55,531 nucleotides of DNA from Myxococcota bacterium. GTDB lineage: Bacteria > Myxococcota_C > UBA6777. The notes under the pieces were generated by a model. It was not told where the DNA came from. It searched no databases and was given only the letters and a program-made list of their open reading frames with translations. The stretch spans positions 1 to 55,531 of the forward strand of contig JAKLKB010000030.1 in the NCBI GenBank assembly GCA_023150835.1. Direction: 5' to 3'. Shown piece by piece: positions 1 through 7,336 of the stretch. Each line of letters starts with the position of its first letter. Within the stretch, counting starts at the first letter, position 1. Made by a program: the position numbers and the translations under genes.

Positions 1-873
1 GAGAGCGCGGTCAACGACGGCTTGGAGGCGGGGGTTGATGTACATTTGGGGGGCGAGGGCTTGAAGGGAAGGAGGTTGGGCTTCGATTTGTTGGATTAAG
101 ATCTCGTTGGTGGTTCCACCGTAGAGGGTACGTCCAGTGAGGAGTTCGACGAGCAAGACGCCAGCGGCGTAGATATCGGTGCGGCCATCGATCTCTTCGA
201 TATCGCCGCGAGCTTGTTCGGGGGACATATAGCGTGGTGTGCCGACAGCAAGGCCGGTTTCGGTGAGGGAGGGGGCATTTTCATCGCGTTGGGTGAGGAT
301 GCGAGCGACACCAAAGTCAAGGATCTTGAGGGTGCGTCGATCGTTGGAGCCTTCGATCAGGATGAGGTTTTCGGGTTTGAGATCGCGGTGGACGATGCCG
401 TGTCGGTGGGCAAAATCGAGGGCACCGAGAAGTTGTTCGAAGATCTGGATCAAGATGTGGCGGGGTGGGATACCAAAGCGTTGGATGTGCCATTGAAAGG
501 TTTTGCCTTCGAGCCATTCCATGATCAGATAAGAGCCGAGGCTGGGCATGTGGCCGAAGTCGATGATCTGAACGATGTTTTCGTGGCGGAGTCCAGCAAG
601 GAGGCGGGCTTCGCGTTTGAATCGCTCGACCATGAGGGGGTTTCCGGCAAAGTGAGGGTGGAGGATCTTGACGGCAAAGGGGATGGGGAGGTCGATATGT
701 TCGGCACGGTAGACGGAGCCAAAGCCTCCGCCACCGATCTTGTCTTTGAGGCGATACTTTCCGATGATTCGGTCGATCAGGGGATTTTCTGCGCCGCGCA
801 GGTGGGAGCCACAGCGATTACAAAAGGTCGCTTCGGGGCTATTGGGTTCTTGGCATCGCGGACAGGGCTGCAT
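1..873 (-). CDS. Zinc-ribbon Ser/Thr protein kinase, 3' end beyond window
   Basis: The first 291 codons of a Hanks-type Ser/Thr kinase, open to the window edge. The protein starts with a small zinc ribbon (C4-x2-C7, C18-x2-C21). An eukaryotic-like kinase domain follows: a Gly loop near residues 47-52 (IGGGGFG), the ATP-binding Lys in AVKI (about K69), the catalytic loop HRDLKPEN (162-169), DFG (186-188), and GTPRYMSPEQ of the activation segment. All catalytic residues are present, so it should be active and phosphorylate cytoplasmic partners. The C-terminal part, where such proteins often carry a membrane segment or sensor domain, is not visible. The ATG at 873 is chosen because the zinc ribbon begins right after it; its Shine-Dalgarno is weak. 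The pseudokinase at 1319-2686 looks like a decayed relative, sharing the Cys pattern and the sequence around the Gly loop. Confidence 0.9.
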   Translation of the reverse strand, partial: MQPCPRCQEPNSPEATFCNRCGSHLRGAENPLIDRIIGKYRLKDKIGGGGFGSVYRAEHIDLPIPFAVKILHPHFAGNPLMVERFKREARLLAGLRHENIVQIIDFGHMPSLGSYLIMEWLEGKTFQWHIQRFGIPPRHILIQIFEQLLGALDFAHRHGIVHRDLKPENLILIEGSNDRRTLKILDFGVARILTQRDENAPSLTETGLAVGTPRYMSPEQARGDIEEIDGRTDIYAAGVLLVELLTGRTLYGGTTNEILIQQIEAQPPSLQALAPQMYINPRLQAVVDRAL

Positions 874-950
874 GACGTGTGGCCTTTTTTACAGTAAGCA
901 ATGGAGGGACATGGGCTGTCGCTCCGTCGATAGAGATTCTTGCAGGGTGG

Positions 951-1059
951 TACGATATCCGGGTGACGTGTACACAAAGGAGAGTACGCAAATGCCCGAT
1001 TATTGGGCAGCCATAGGGGGCTGCCCCTACCTCTGATCACACAACGGGCGGATTTCGTA
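951..1059 (-). repeat. Dispersed TIR element, copy A
   Basis: A 109 bp element bounded by TACGATATCC (951-960) and GGATTTCGTA (1050-1059), which are near-perfect inverted repeats. In its own orientation (minus strand) it reads TIR, CGCCCGTTGTGTGATC, then a hairpin GGGCAGCC-loop-GGCTGCCC, then a tail with TTTGTGTACACGTCACCC. It matches copy D (27882-27994) almost throughout. It has no coding capacity and looks like a MITE or REP-type non-autonomous element. Confidence 0.85.
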
Positions 1060-1277
1060 TGACGAGGCAATACATCGCTACGATAGGATCGCGGCAAACG
1101 CGAAAAGTGTTGCCTGTTGTAGAAGAAAACAAGAGCAGACTCCTATGGGATAGGGGCTGCGTGGTGGCCAAAAAAAGCCGTGTTCGCGACACTTCGAGCG
1201 ACATTTCCGCTGTTTTGAAAAACAGTGATCAGTTCGCCGATGCGGGGTCAAGGGAGCCGCGCCTTTGGAAGTGGGGC

Positions 1278-1312
1278 GTGGGGTGACACCCCACAAAAAG
1301 CATCGAACCGCG
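1278..1312. repeat. Palindrome plus conserved tail, second repeat type (copy 1)
   Basis: A perfect 17 bp palindrome (GTGGGGTG-A-CACCCCAC, 1278-1294) is followed by AAAAAGCATCGAACCGCG. The segment CCCCACAAAA-CATC-AACC-GCG recurs at 11013-11047 beside another G/C hairpin. On the minus strand the hairpin lies just downstream of the pseudokinase stop, but no U-run follows it, so a classical terminator is not supported. Confidence 0.45.
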
Positions 1313-1318
1313 TAAGTC

Positions 1319-2686
1319 CTACGGGAAAGAAAACAAGAACAACCAAGCCCACCAAAGGGCAAAAAACAACAGGAAGCCAAGCAGCATCCAAGAAAAGCGT
1401 GTGCGCCGTTGGGTGCGTTTGAGGGTTGAGAGCGCGTGTTCGGGTTGGAGCGAGGGGTGGCTTGGGTGCGCTATCGTGGAAGAGGACAGGATCTGCGAGG
1501 CGCGAAGCCATTGGGAAGAAAAGACAGAGGGAGAACGCTCGTAAGCAGGAGAACGCGCCTCGGGGAGTCGCTGGAACGCTGCACGGGCGGCGTTTAATGC
1601 CTCAAGCTTTTGGGTATTGTCAAGATCTTTTTGTGCGATCCAAAAGGCGTGATCCCATCCAAGGGCGAGATGGCGCAGGGGAGGCTCAAAGGGCAAGGCC
1701 GCGATCTCGCGGAGGAAGGCGTTTGCTGTGGAGAACCGCTGGTGGGGTTCTTTGGCAAGAGCGCGGTGAAAAAGGGCTTCGAGAGCCTCGATGTAGGGGG
1801 CGGGTGGAGCGAGGTCTTGGAGTCGAGGCAGCGGGGCGTATCGCTGTTTTTTATAAAGATCTTCCCAATTTGGGGAGCGAAAGGGGAGGCGTCCTGTGAG
1901 CATTTGAAACCACAGGATGCCTGCGGTGTAGAGATCGCTGTAGGTGTCGATGGGGGTGGGGAGGGGAGTCATCTGTTCGGGCGGTAGATAGGCTCCGATC
2001 GCAAGCAGTTTGTGAGGAGAGGGCAGGGTTTGGAGTTTGCGTGTCCACAGCAAGGGTCCACATCCGATGTCGATCAATTGGAGTTGGAGGCGCCGTCCTC
2101 TTGGGGAGAGCAGGAGATGTTCGGGGCGAAGTTGGCCGACGATCAGACGGGAGGTATGGAGGTGAGCAAGGACGCGCAGCAGTTGTTGGAGGATATCGAG
2201 CCACAAGTGGTCGGGAAGGCCGCCAGCAAAGTCGCGCAGCAGTTGTTGGAGGCTGAATCCCTCGATCCATCGGGTGGCCCAATAAAAGCCGAGTTCAGAG
2301 GTTCCGAAGGCTTCGACCAAAGCGATGCCGGGGTGCATGATGCCTGCCCATGCTGCGACGCGTTGGCGTAGTGCGTCGGGATCGTCGAAGTATTCGAGGT
2401 TTGCAGGGCGCAGGAGGTGGAAGGCGCTGAGATCGGAACGCCCGGAAGATTGGGCAAGGTAGACAGTCCCAAACAGGCTTTCACGGGCGCGTTCGATCAA
2501 CACATAGCCCCCGATCTGGCGGCCAAGTAGCGGGTCTTTTCCGTTGCGCTCAAAGCCACACAACCCACACTGCTTGCCTTGATGGAGGCACTGAGAGAAC
2601 AGGCGCGGGCAAGCATCCCACAGTTCGCGAGAAGGCGAGGGGGCCGTCGGGAGGGGAGAATGGGAAGGACGACGGAACCACCACAT
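1319..2686 (-). CDS. Membrane-anchored pseudokinase
   Basis: A 455 aa protein with the overall fold signature of a Ser/Thr kinase but none of the catalytic residues. The Gly loop is degraded (ERARESLFGTVYLAQ), and the VAIK Lys is lost (SAFHLLRP near 87-94). The catalytic loop reads VGQLRPEH (183-190) instead of HRDLKPEN, so there is no catalytic Asp, and DFG is replaced by DIG (206-208). The C-lobe motif DLYTAGILWFQMLTGRLPF is well kept, so the fold is probably intact. N-terminal Cys (C26, C33, C40, C43) recall the zinc ribbon of the kinase at 1-873. The last 25 residues form one hydrophobic segment, a tail anchor. The start is preceded by AAAGG. It lies 18 bp after the histidine kinase gene and is probably co-transcribed with it. 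The likely role is scaffold or allosteric regulator; this is inference. Confidence 0.8.
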   Translation of the reverse strand: MWWFRRPSHSPLPTAPSPSRELWDACPRLFSQCLHQGKQCGLCGFERNGKDPLLGRQIGGYVLIERARESLFGTVYLAQSSGRSDLSAFHLLRPANLEYFDDPDALRQRVAAWAGIMHPGIALVEAFGTSELGFYWATRWIEGFSLQQLLRDFAGGLPDHLWLDILQQLLRVLAHLHTSRLIVGQLRPEHLLLSPRGRRLQLQLIDIGCGPLLWTRKLQTLPSPHKLLAIGAYLPPEQMTPLPTPIDTYSDLYTAGILWFQMLTGRLPFRSPNWEDLYKKQRYAPLPRLQDLAPPAPYIEALEALFHRALAKEPHQRFSTANAFLREIAALPFEPPLRHLALGWDHAFWIAQKDLDNTQKLEALNAARAAFQRLPEARSPAYERSPSVFSSQWLRASQILSSSTIAHPSHPSLQPEHALSTLKRTQRRTRFSWMLLGFLLFFALWWAWLFLFSFP

Positions 2687-2704
2687 CGTGGGGCCTTTCG
2701 TATA

Positions 2705-3886
2705 CTATCGCCTCGGATCTTCGGGGATGTTTTGGGCGGTTTGCTGTTGTTCGAGTTTGTGGACAGCTTGTTGGATCTCTTGAAGGTGCGGAGGATGGGG
2801 GAGATGGTGCAACCAAGGGGGAGCGGAAGGGTGGGTGTGTGAAGAGAAGATCAGGACTTGGAGGGCAGGGCTGGCAAGGCGCAAAGTATCGAGTGTTTCG
2901 GGGGTGAGGACGCAAGCAGCTTCGGTGATCAGCAAGTGGACTTCGTCTTGGAAGCGGCGTTGGATCTGGAGGATCTCCATGCTGTCTTCGGCTTCGAGGG
3001 TGGTGTAGCCTTGTTCTTCGAGGCGGCTGCAAAGGCGGTCGCGTTCTGCAAAGGAGAGGGAAGGCAGGCAGAGCATGATATGGCGCATGATCTGGGGGCG
3101 TGGAACGGCGGTGTGGTTGTTGGAGGTGCTGTATTGAAGGAGGGGGAGATAGAGGCGAACTTCGGTGCCGATATCTTCTTGGGAGCGCAGATCCATCCAG
3201 CCGCTGAGTTGGCGAAGCGTGCTGTAGACTAAGGCGAGGCCCATGCCGCTGCGTTGTGTGCGGGGATGGTGAGTGGCGAGGGGTTCGACGGCGATCTCTT
3301 GGAGGTCGTGAGGGATACCACGCCCTTCGTCTTGGACGGTGATGCAGACGTAAGGTCCGGCAGGGATGCGGGACCATGCTTCTTGGGCGGTGACTTCAGT
3401 GTATTCGGTGCTGAGGCGGATAGGTCCGCCTTGGGGGAGGGCTTCTTTGGAGTTGTCAAACAGGGGAACGAGCAGTTCTTCGATGCGTGCGGGGGGAAGC
3501 AAGACAAAGAAGGATTGTTGGCTGGGGAGAAATTGCAAAAGATGTTGGGTGCCGAGGTGCTCTTGCCAGCGGGGAAGGTGTTGAGACAGAAGGGCATGGA
3601 GATCGAGTTCGATGGGAGGGCCGCTTTGGCCGTCACGGCTGAAGCGTTGGAGTTGTTGAACGAGATCGAGTCCGCGCCGTGTGGTGCGTTCGATGATATC
3701 GGCGTCGTTTTGGTGGGGGGTGTCTTCAAAGTGTTCTTTGAGCATCAGCGAGTAGTTGAGGATGATCATGAAGAGATTGTTGAGATCGTGAGACAGCCAT
3801 CGTGAGAGGCGGATCTGGGCTTGGATGCGCTCGTCTTGGAGAAGATAGCGTTGGAGTGTTGGATCGAGGTGTTCACGGGAAGCCAT
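2705..3886 (-). CDS. Soluble histidine kinase with degenerate C-terminal receiver
   Basis: A 393 aa cytoplasmic histidine kinase with no membrane segment and no recognisable input domain. The H-box is LSHDLNNLFMII (His33), giving a short dimerisation helix pair. The HATPase domain follows with N-box FDNSKEAL, G1 DEGRGIP and G2 GMGLALVYSTLRQ. The last ~120 residues (from MRHIMLCLPSLSF) have the length and alternating pattern of a receiver, but the usual LVLDxxMP phospho-acceptor strand reads LLITEAACVL, with no Asp. It probably receives its signal through protein contacts and passes phosphate to a separate regulator, using the C-terminal pseudo-receiver as a docking or inhibitory module (inference). 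It sits directly upstream of the pseudokinase gene. The Shine-Dalgarno is weak (AGGG). Confidence 0.82.
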   Translation of the reverse strand: MASREHLDPTLQRYLLQDERIQAQIRLSRWLSHDLNNLFMIILNYSLMLKEHFEDTPHQNDADIIERTTRRGLDLVQQLQRFSRDGQSGPPIELDLHALLSQHLPRWQEHLGTQHLLQFLPSQQSFFVLLPPARIEELLVPLFDNSKEALPQGGPIRLSTEYTEVTAQEAWSRIPAGPYVCITVQDEGRGIPHDLQEIAVEPLATHHPRTQRSGMGLALVYSTLRQLSGWMDLRSQEDIGTEVRLYLPLLQYSTSNNHTAVPRPQIMRHIMLCLPSLSFAERDRLCSRLEEQGYTTLEAEDSMEILQIQRRFQDEVHLLITEAACVLTPETLDTLRLASPALQVLIFSSHTHPSAPPWLHHLPHPPHLQEIQQAVHKLEQQQTAQNIPEDPRR

Positions 3887-4064
3887 GAGGCCCTACTTTT
3901 TGTATCGGTGGGGGGGACATCCAAGTTCTTGGGGGGATGCTTGGATCGTTTTGAAGGGTGTAGCACAGACAGGCGGGTTTGCCAAGTTTTCTTGGGCGGG
4001 GGCGCGGGTGAGAGAGGCGAGGGGTGGGGCTTGGCTCTTGTTGAATCAAGCGAGGGGGGATGGT

Positions 4065-5204
4065 TTAGGCTTCGATGGGTCCGAGATCTTCGGCGGTGGG
4101 GAGGTTGAAGAGGACATCTTCGAGAAGATAGCGGAGGTATTCGAGCATTTCTTGGGGGTCATCGGAGCCGACTTCGCGTTCGACGTTGCGTTGGTAAAAG
4201 ATGCAGCGGATCTGTGGATCGTCCTCTTCTTTTTGGGTGATCTCGATGCGCAACGGAGACCATGGATTGAAGGGGCTATCGTGAGGGGCTTGTTCGAGCA
4301 GGTCGGCAGTGGGGAAGTCTTCGGTGGCGACTTCAAAGGGGGGGAGGGGTTCTTCGAGCATCTCCATCAGGGCGTTTTCAAGGGTATGCCAGACTTCGCG
4401 GGTCATCTCGGCGAATTCGGCGCGTGAAAAGTCCATTCCATCGGGTTCTTCGTCGGTTTCGACTTCGTAGAGAGCGCGATAACATTTGCGGGCTTCGTCG
4501 AAGCGTTCGGCGATCTCGCAGGCAAGGCCCATATCATGTAGAAAGTCGGGGCGATCGGGTTCGAGACGCAAGGCTTCTTCGTAGCATTGGATGGCTTCGT
4601 CGCTTTGTTCGAGATCCATCAATACGCCAGCGCGAAGGTGCCACAGGTCGGCGAGTTCGGGGTTGAGGTTGATCGCTTTTTGGGTGAGTTCAAGGCCGCG
4701 CTCAAACTGCTCGCGGATCTCGGGGGGCATCGTCAAAGTCGGTGGTTCGGAGCCTTCTTCGACGACTTCAGACATCTCTTCCATCAGTTGGGTGAGTGCT
4801 TCGCGACCGAGATGGATCTCTGCTTCGGCCCACATAAAATAAGCATCGCGTTTATCGATCGGATCTTCGGTGAATTGAAGGGCTTGTTTGAGTGTGCCGA
4901 TGGCGTCCTCGTATCGGCCCAATTCGATCAGAAAGCCGGCTTTGTACAGTTGGGGTTCGGCCATGCCGGGTTCGAGTTGGCAGGCGCGTTCAAAGGCCCG
5001 CTCTGCGGCTTGTTCTTCGCCGAGCATCTGGCGGATCTTGCCTTCGAGGCACCAAAAAAAGGGGTTTTGATCATCTTGAGCGAGCAGATTGCGGCTTTCT
5101 TCGAGGGCTTCTTCGAGTTCATCTTCGTCGATCATCTCGAGTGCGCGTTGGTAGCGTTGTTCTAAAGCGTCCATTTGATCGTCTTTTCGTTTCCCGAAGC
5201 TCAT
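4065..5204 (-). CDS. TPR protein with possible inactive metallopeptidase-like tail
   Basis: A 379 aa acidic soluble protein. The N-terminal two thirds are TPR units, for example around LEEALEESRNLLAQDD, AERAFERACQLEP, EDAIGTLKQALQF and DEAIQCYEEALRLEP, and mediate protein-protein contacts. The tail from about residue 265 (EFAEMTREVWHTLENAL) through the FYQRNVER segment to the end resembles the minimal zincin-like MMP family (PF06262 type). However, the region where HExxH should sit reads EYLRYLLEDVLFN, so it could not bind zinc. That similarity is tentative. The ATG at 5204 is preferred over one 36 bp upstream because GGAG lies 6 bp before it. The gene is divergent from the HEAT protein gene and lies 178 bp upstream of the histidine kinase gene on the same strand. 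Confidence 0.75.
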   Translation of the reverse strand: MSFGKRKDDQMDALEQRYQRALEMIDEDELEEALEESRNLLAQDDQNPFFWCLEGKIRQMLGEEQAAERAFERACQLEPGMAEPQLYKAGFLIELGRYEDAIGTLKQALQFTEDPIDKRDAYFMWAEAEIHLGREALTQLMEEMSEVVEEGSEPPTLTMPPEIREQFERGLELTQKAINLNPELADLWHLRAGVLMDLEQSDEAIQCYEEALRLEPDRPDFLHDMGLACEIAERFDEARKCYRALYEVETDEEPDGMDFSRAEFAEMTREVWHTLENALMEMLEEPLPPFEVATEDFPTADLLEQAPHDSPFNPWSPLRIEITQKEEDDPQIRCIFYQRNVEREVGSDDPQEMLEYLRYLLEDVLFNLPTAEDLGPIEA

Positions 5205-5328
5205 CGGTGTCTCCAAACTGGGGTGAGTCATAGAAAGCAAAAGTCGGCCCTCTTCAACATACTTTCTCTCTGTTTGTCAAGAGCGAAAGACGTATCGCGA
5301 CAACGAAGCGCCCTGTGGGGGCATCTTC

Positions 5329-5356
5329 TTGTTGTGAGAGGAAGGTGTGCTAGGAT
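5329..5356 (+). promoter_or_regulatory. Possible sigma70 promoter of the HEAT-repeat gene
   Basis: TTGTTG (5329-5334), 16 bp, then TAGGAT (5351-5356). It lies just upstream of the 23 bp direct repeat and about 90 bp before the chosen start. Matches to consensus are moderate, and this was found by eye only. Confidence 0.3.
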
Positions 5357-5364
5357 AGGCATCC

Positions 5365-5408
5365 TTTGGCGCGTGTCAAAGGCTGTTTTTGGCGCGTGTC
5401 AAAGACTG
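5365..5408. repeat. Two 21 bp direct repeats, period 23 bp, in a 5' leader
   Basis: TTTGGCGCGTGTCAAAGNCTG occurs at 5365-5385 and 5388-5408 with a single mismatch. The pair lies between the putative -10 box and the start of the HEAT-repeat gene. The spacing of about two helical turns would suit a dimeric binding protein. It could also be a simple replication-slippage duplication. Confidence 0.6.
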
Positions 5409-5449
5409 GTTGTTTTTGTGCGTGGAGAGCATCAGAAAGGATCGGTGGG

Positions 5450-7330
5450 ATGGTGCTGTTGAGGCGATATCGAAGGATGTTGTGGTGGTGTATGTGTGGC
5501 CTGCCGTGTTGGGTAGGGTGTTCGTACGGCTGGAGAGAGGTGCGGCAAGACGCGAAGAGTGACGATATGGCGGCGCGAAATCGTGCGCTTGATTATCTGA
5601 TCGATTACATCAGCAAGACGACAGGTTCACGCGAAGGGGTGGGGCAGCGACAAGAAGCTGTGCAGCTTGTGACCGATACGGGATTGCCTCGATCCATCGG
5701 CCCGTTGCGTATGATCTTGATGCACGAGGCGGACTCGCTGTTGCGGCGCGATGCGATTCGTGGTTTGGCGGTGTTGCGTTCTGCGCAAGCTCTTGCCGAA
5801 CTGCGTGGAGCGCTCAAAGATCGCGATATAGACGTCCGAATGACCGCTGCTGCGGCACTTGGCAAACTCGGCGATCAACGTGCGCTGCGTTCTCTTGTGG
5901 AGGCGACACGAGATCCGAGTCCTGCGGTGCGTGCGTCCGCAGCTTCGGCACTTGCGGAGCTTGGGGCTGATCGCGCCATCCCGTTTTTGATCCGTGCGCT
6001 TGATGATGAAAACGATGACGTTCAACGCGCTGCCCAAAAGTCTTTGCTGCGCTTCGGTGAAAAAGCCATCGCACGTTTGCTACCGATCCTCTCGCAGCCT
6101 TCGTCTTCGCTCCAAGATCGCGTCATTCGATTTTTGCCAGAGTTTGGGCAGCCTGTCTTTGTCCCCTTGATCCAAGCCTTTCGGCAACGCACCAGCCAAG
6201 AAAACGCAAAACGTGCGCTTTCCGAGTTCACTCGCGATGGTCAAAGTTGGCCGCTGCTGGTGCGTTTGACGCAAGTCCAAGACAAAAAAGAAGCGGAGTC
6301 CGTGATCCGAGAGTTGTCTGCGGTGGGATCGTTGGCGGCGGTACATGCGGTGTTTTTGATGTGGGATGATATGCCGGTCGTGGCAAAGCCGTTATTTCGG
6401 ACTTGTTTGGGACAGATCGCCCAACGCAGCGGAGAAGAAGGGCGGCGGTTGTTGTCGCGCTATACCCGCGAAGGAGACGATCTTGCGCGCCGTACAACCG
6501 CGTTGTTGGCGCTTGGGCAAGCAGGTACACCAGCCATCGATCTGATCCGTCCGCATCTTTCGTCTCAAACGCGAGCGATGGTGATCGCCGCCATTCGGGC
6601 GCTTGGGCAGATCAAACGCCCCGCACTTTCCACGTTGTTGCCTTATACAGAGGTCGAAGACGAAGAACTCCGCTACACCGCGATCCAGCAGTTGGGCGCG
6701 ATCCCCTCATCGAACGCTGTATCCGCCTTGATCAAACAACTCAAACATCCCTCGGCCAAGATCCGCATCGTGGCGATCGAAGCCCTCGGCCAACAACGCG
6801 ATCGCGCCGCGATCCCACACGCCCGTGATCTGCTGACTGACCCCGTCAACAACGTCGTCTTGGCGGCCATCCAGACACTGCTGTTGCTCGGCGATCAACA
6901 AAACGTCCAAGTCTACATCGCCGCTCTGAAATATGGGCCTTATCCTCCCGAACCCACTTACGTCGAAACCCTCGGGCGGCTCGCCGATACCAAAGTCGTT
7001 CCGTTGCTACGGCAGATCACGCGGCGCTATACACGCGATTGGAAAGCGTATCTCCAAACCAGTCAACGGATGTTGCGACAAAAACGCCGCAAGGCCAAGT
7101 CCATGACCACCGAACAATTAGAAGAAGCTGTGAGCCTTGATCTCGCTTCTCATCCTGCACGCAATGTTCTTGCGCTGTGCAGTTTTGTTGAGGCTGTGCG
7201 CGCACTTCAACGCTACGGCCAGCCTGTTCCTGCTTTGCTCAAAAAGTATGGCTATCGTCACAAAGCCCCGATGAATCCGTTGCTCAATCCACGCGAACGC
7301 TGCCCTTGGCCTGCGATCGCGCCCGATTGA
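5450..7330 (+). CDS. HEAT-repeat protein, probably exported
   Basis: A 626 aa protein made almost entirely of HEAT/PBS-lyase-type helical repeats, for example DIDVRMTAAAALGKLGDQRA, SPAVRASAASALAELGADRA, DDVQRAAQKSLLRFG and AKIRIVAIEALGQQRDRAA. It has no catalytic motif and probably acts as a binding scaffold. The N-terminus is hydrophobic (MLWWCMCGLPCWVGCSYG) and could be a lipoprotein signal with Cys at WVGC, although Trp at -3 is atypical. The ATG at 5450 is chosen because AGGA lies 8 bp upstream; the frame is open back to a TTG at 5366, but that would place the leader repeats in the coding region. The gene converges on the response-regulator gene with only 6 bp between stops. Confidence 0.8.
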   Translation: MVLLRRYRRMLWWCMCGLPCWVGCSYGWREVRQDAKSDDMAARNRALDYLIDYISKTTGSREGVGQRQEAVQLVTDTGLPRSIGPLRMILMHEADSLLRRDAIRGLAVLRSAQALAELRGALKDRDIDVRMTAAAALGKLGDQRALRSLVEATRDPSPAVRASAASALAELGADRAIPFLIRALDDENDDVQRAAQKSLLRFGEKAIARLLPILSQPSSSLQDRVIRFLPEFGQPVFVPLIQAFRQRTSQENAKRALSEFTRDGQSWPLLVRLTQVQDKKEAESVIRELSAVGSLAAVHAVFLMWDDMPVVAKPLFRTCLGQIAQRSGEEGRRLLSRYTREGDDLARRTTALLALGQAGTPAIDLIRPHLSSQTRAMVIAAIRALGQIKRPALSTLLPYTEVEDEELRYTAIQQLGAIPSSNAVSALIKQLKHPSAKIRIVAIEALGQQRDRAAIPHARDLLTDPVNNVVLAAIQTLLLLGDQQNVQVYIAALKYGPYPPEPTYVETLGRLADTKVVPLLRQITRRYTRDWKAYLQTSQRMLRQKRRKAKSMTTEQLEEAVSLDLASHPARNVLALCSFVEAVRALQRYGQPVPALLKKYGYRHKAPMNPLLNPRERCPWPAIAPD

Positions 7331-7336
7331 TGGCTG

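Larger units (their letters stand above)
874..1318. other. Gene-free spacer between two kinase genes
   Basis: A 445 bp spacer between the pseudokinase stop and the kinase start. It holds one copy of the dispersed inverted-repeat element (951-1059) and a 17 bp palindrome (1278-1294). No reading frame here shows protein-like composition or a Shine-Dalgarno, and I see no RNA gene. Confidence 0.6.

Noticed and set aside
214-897. A 227-codon plus-strand open frame at the left edge
   Set aside because: It is antisense to the kinase, whose HRDLKPEN, DFG and zinc-ribbon motifs read cleanly on the minus strand to the window edge.
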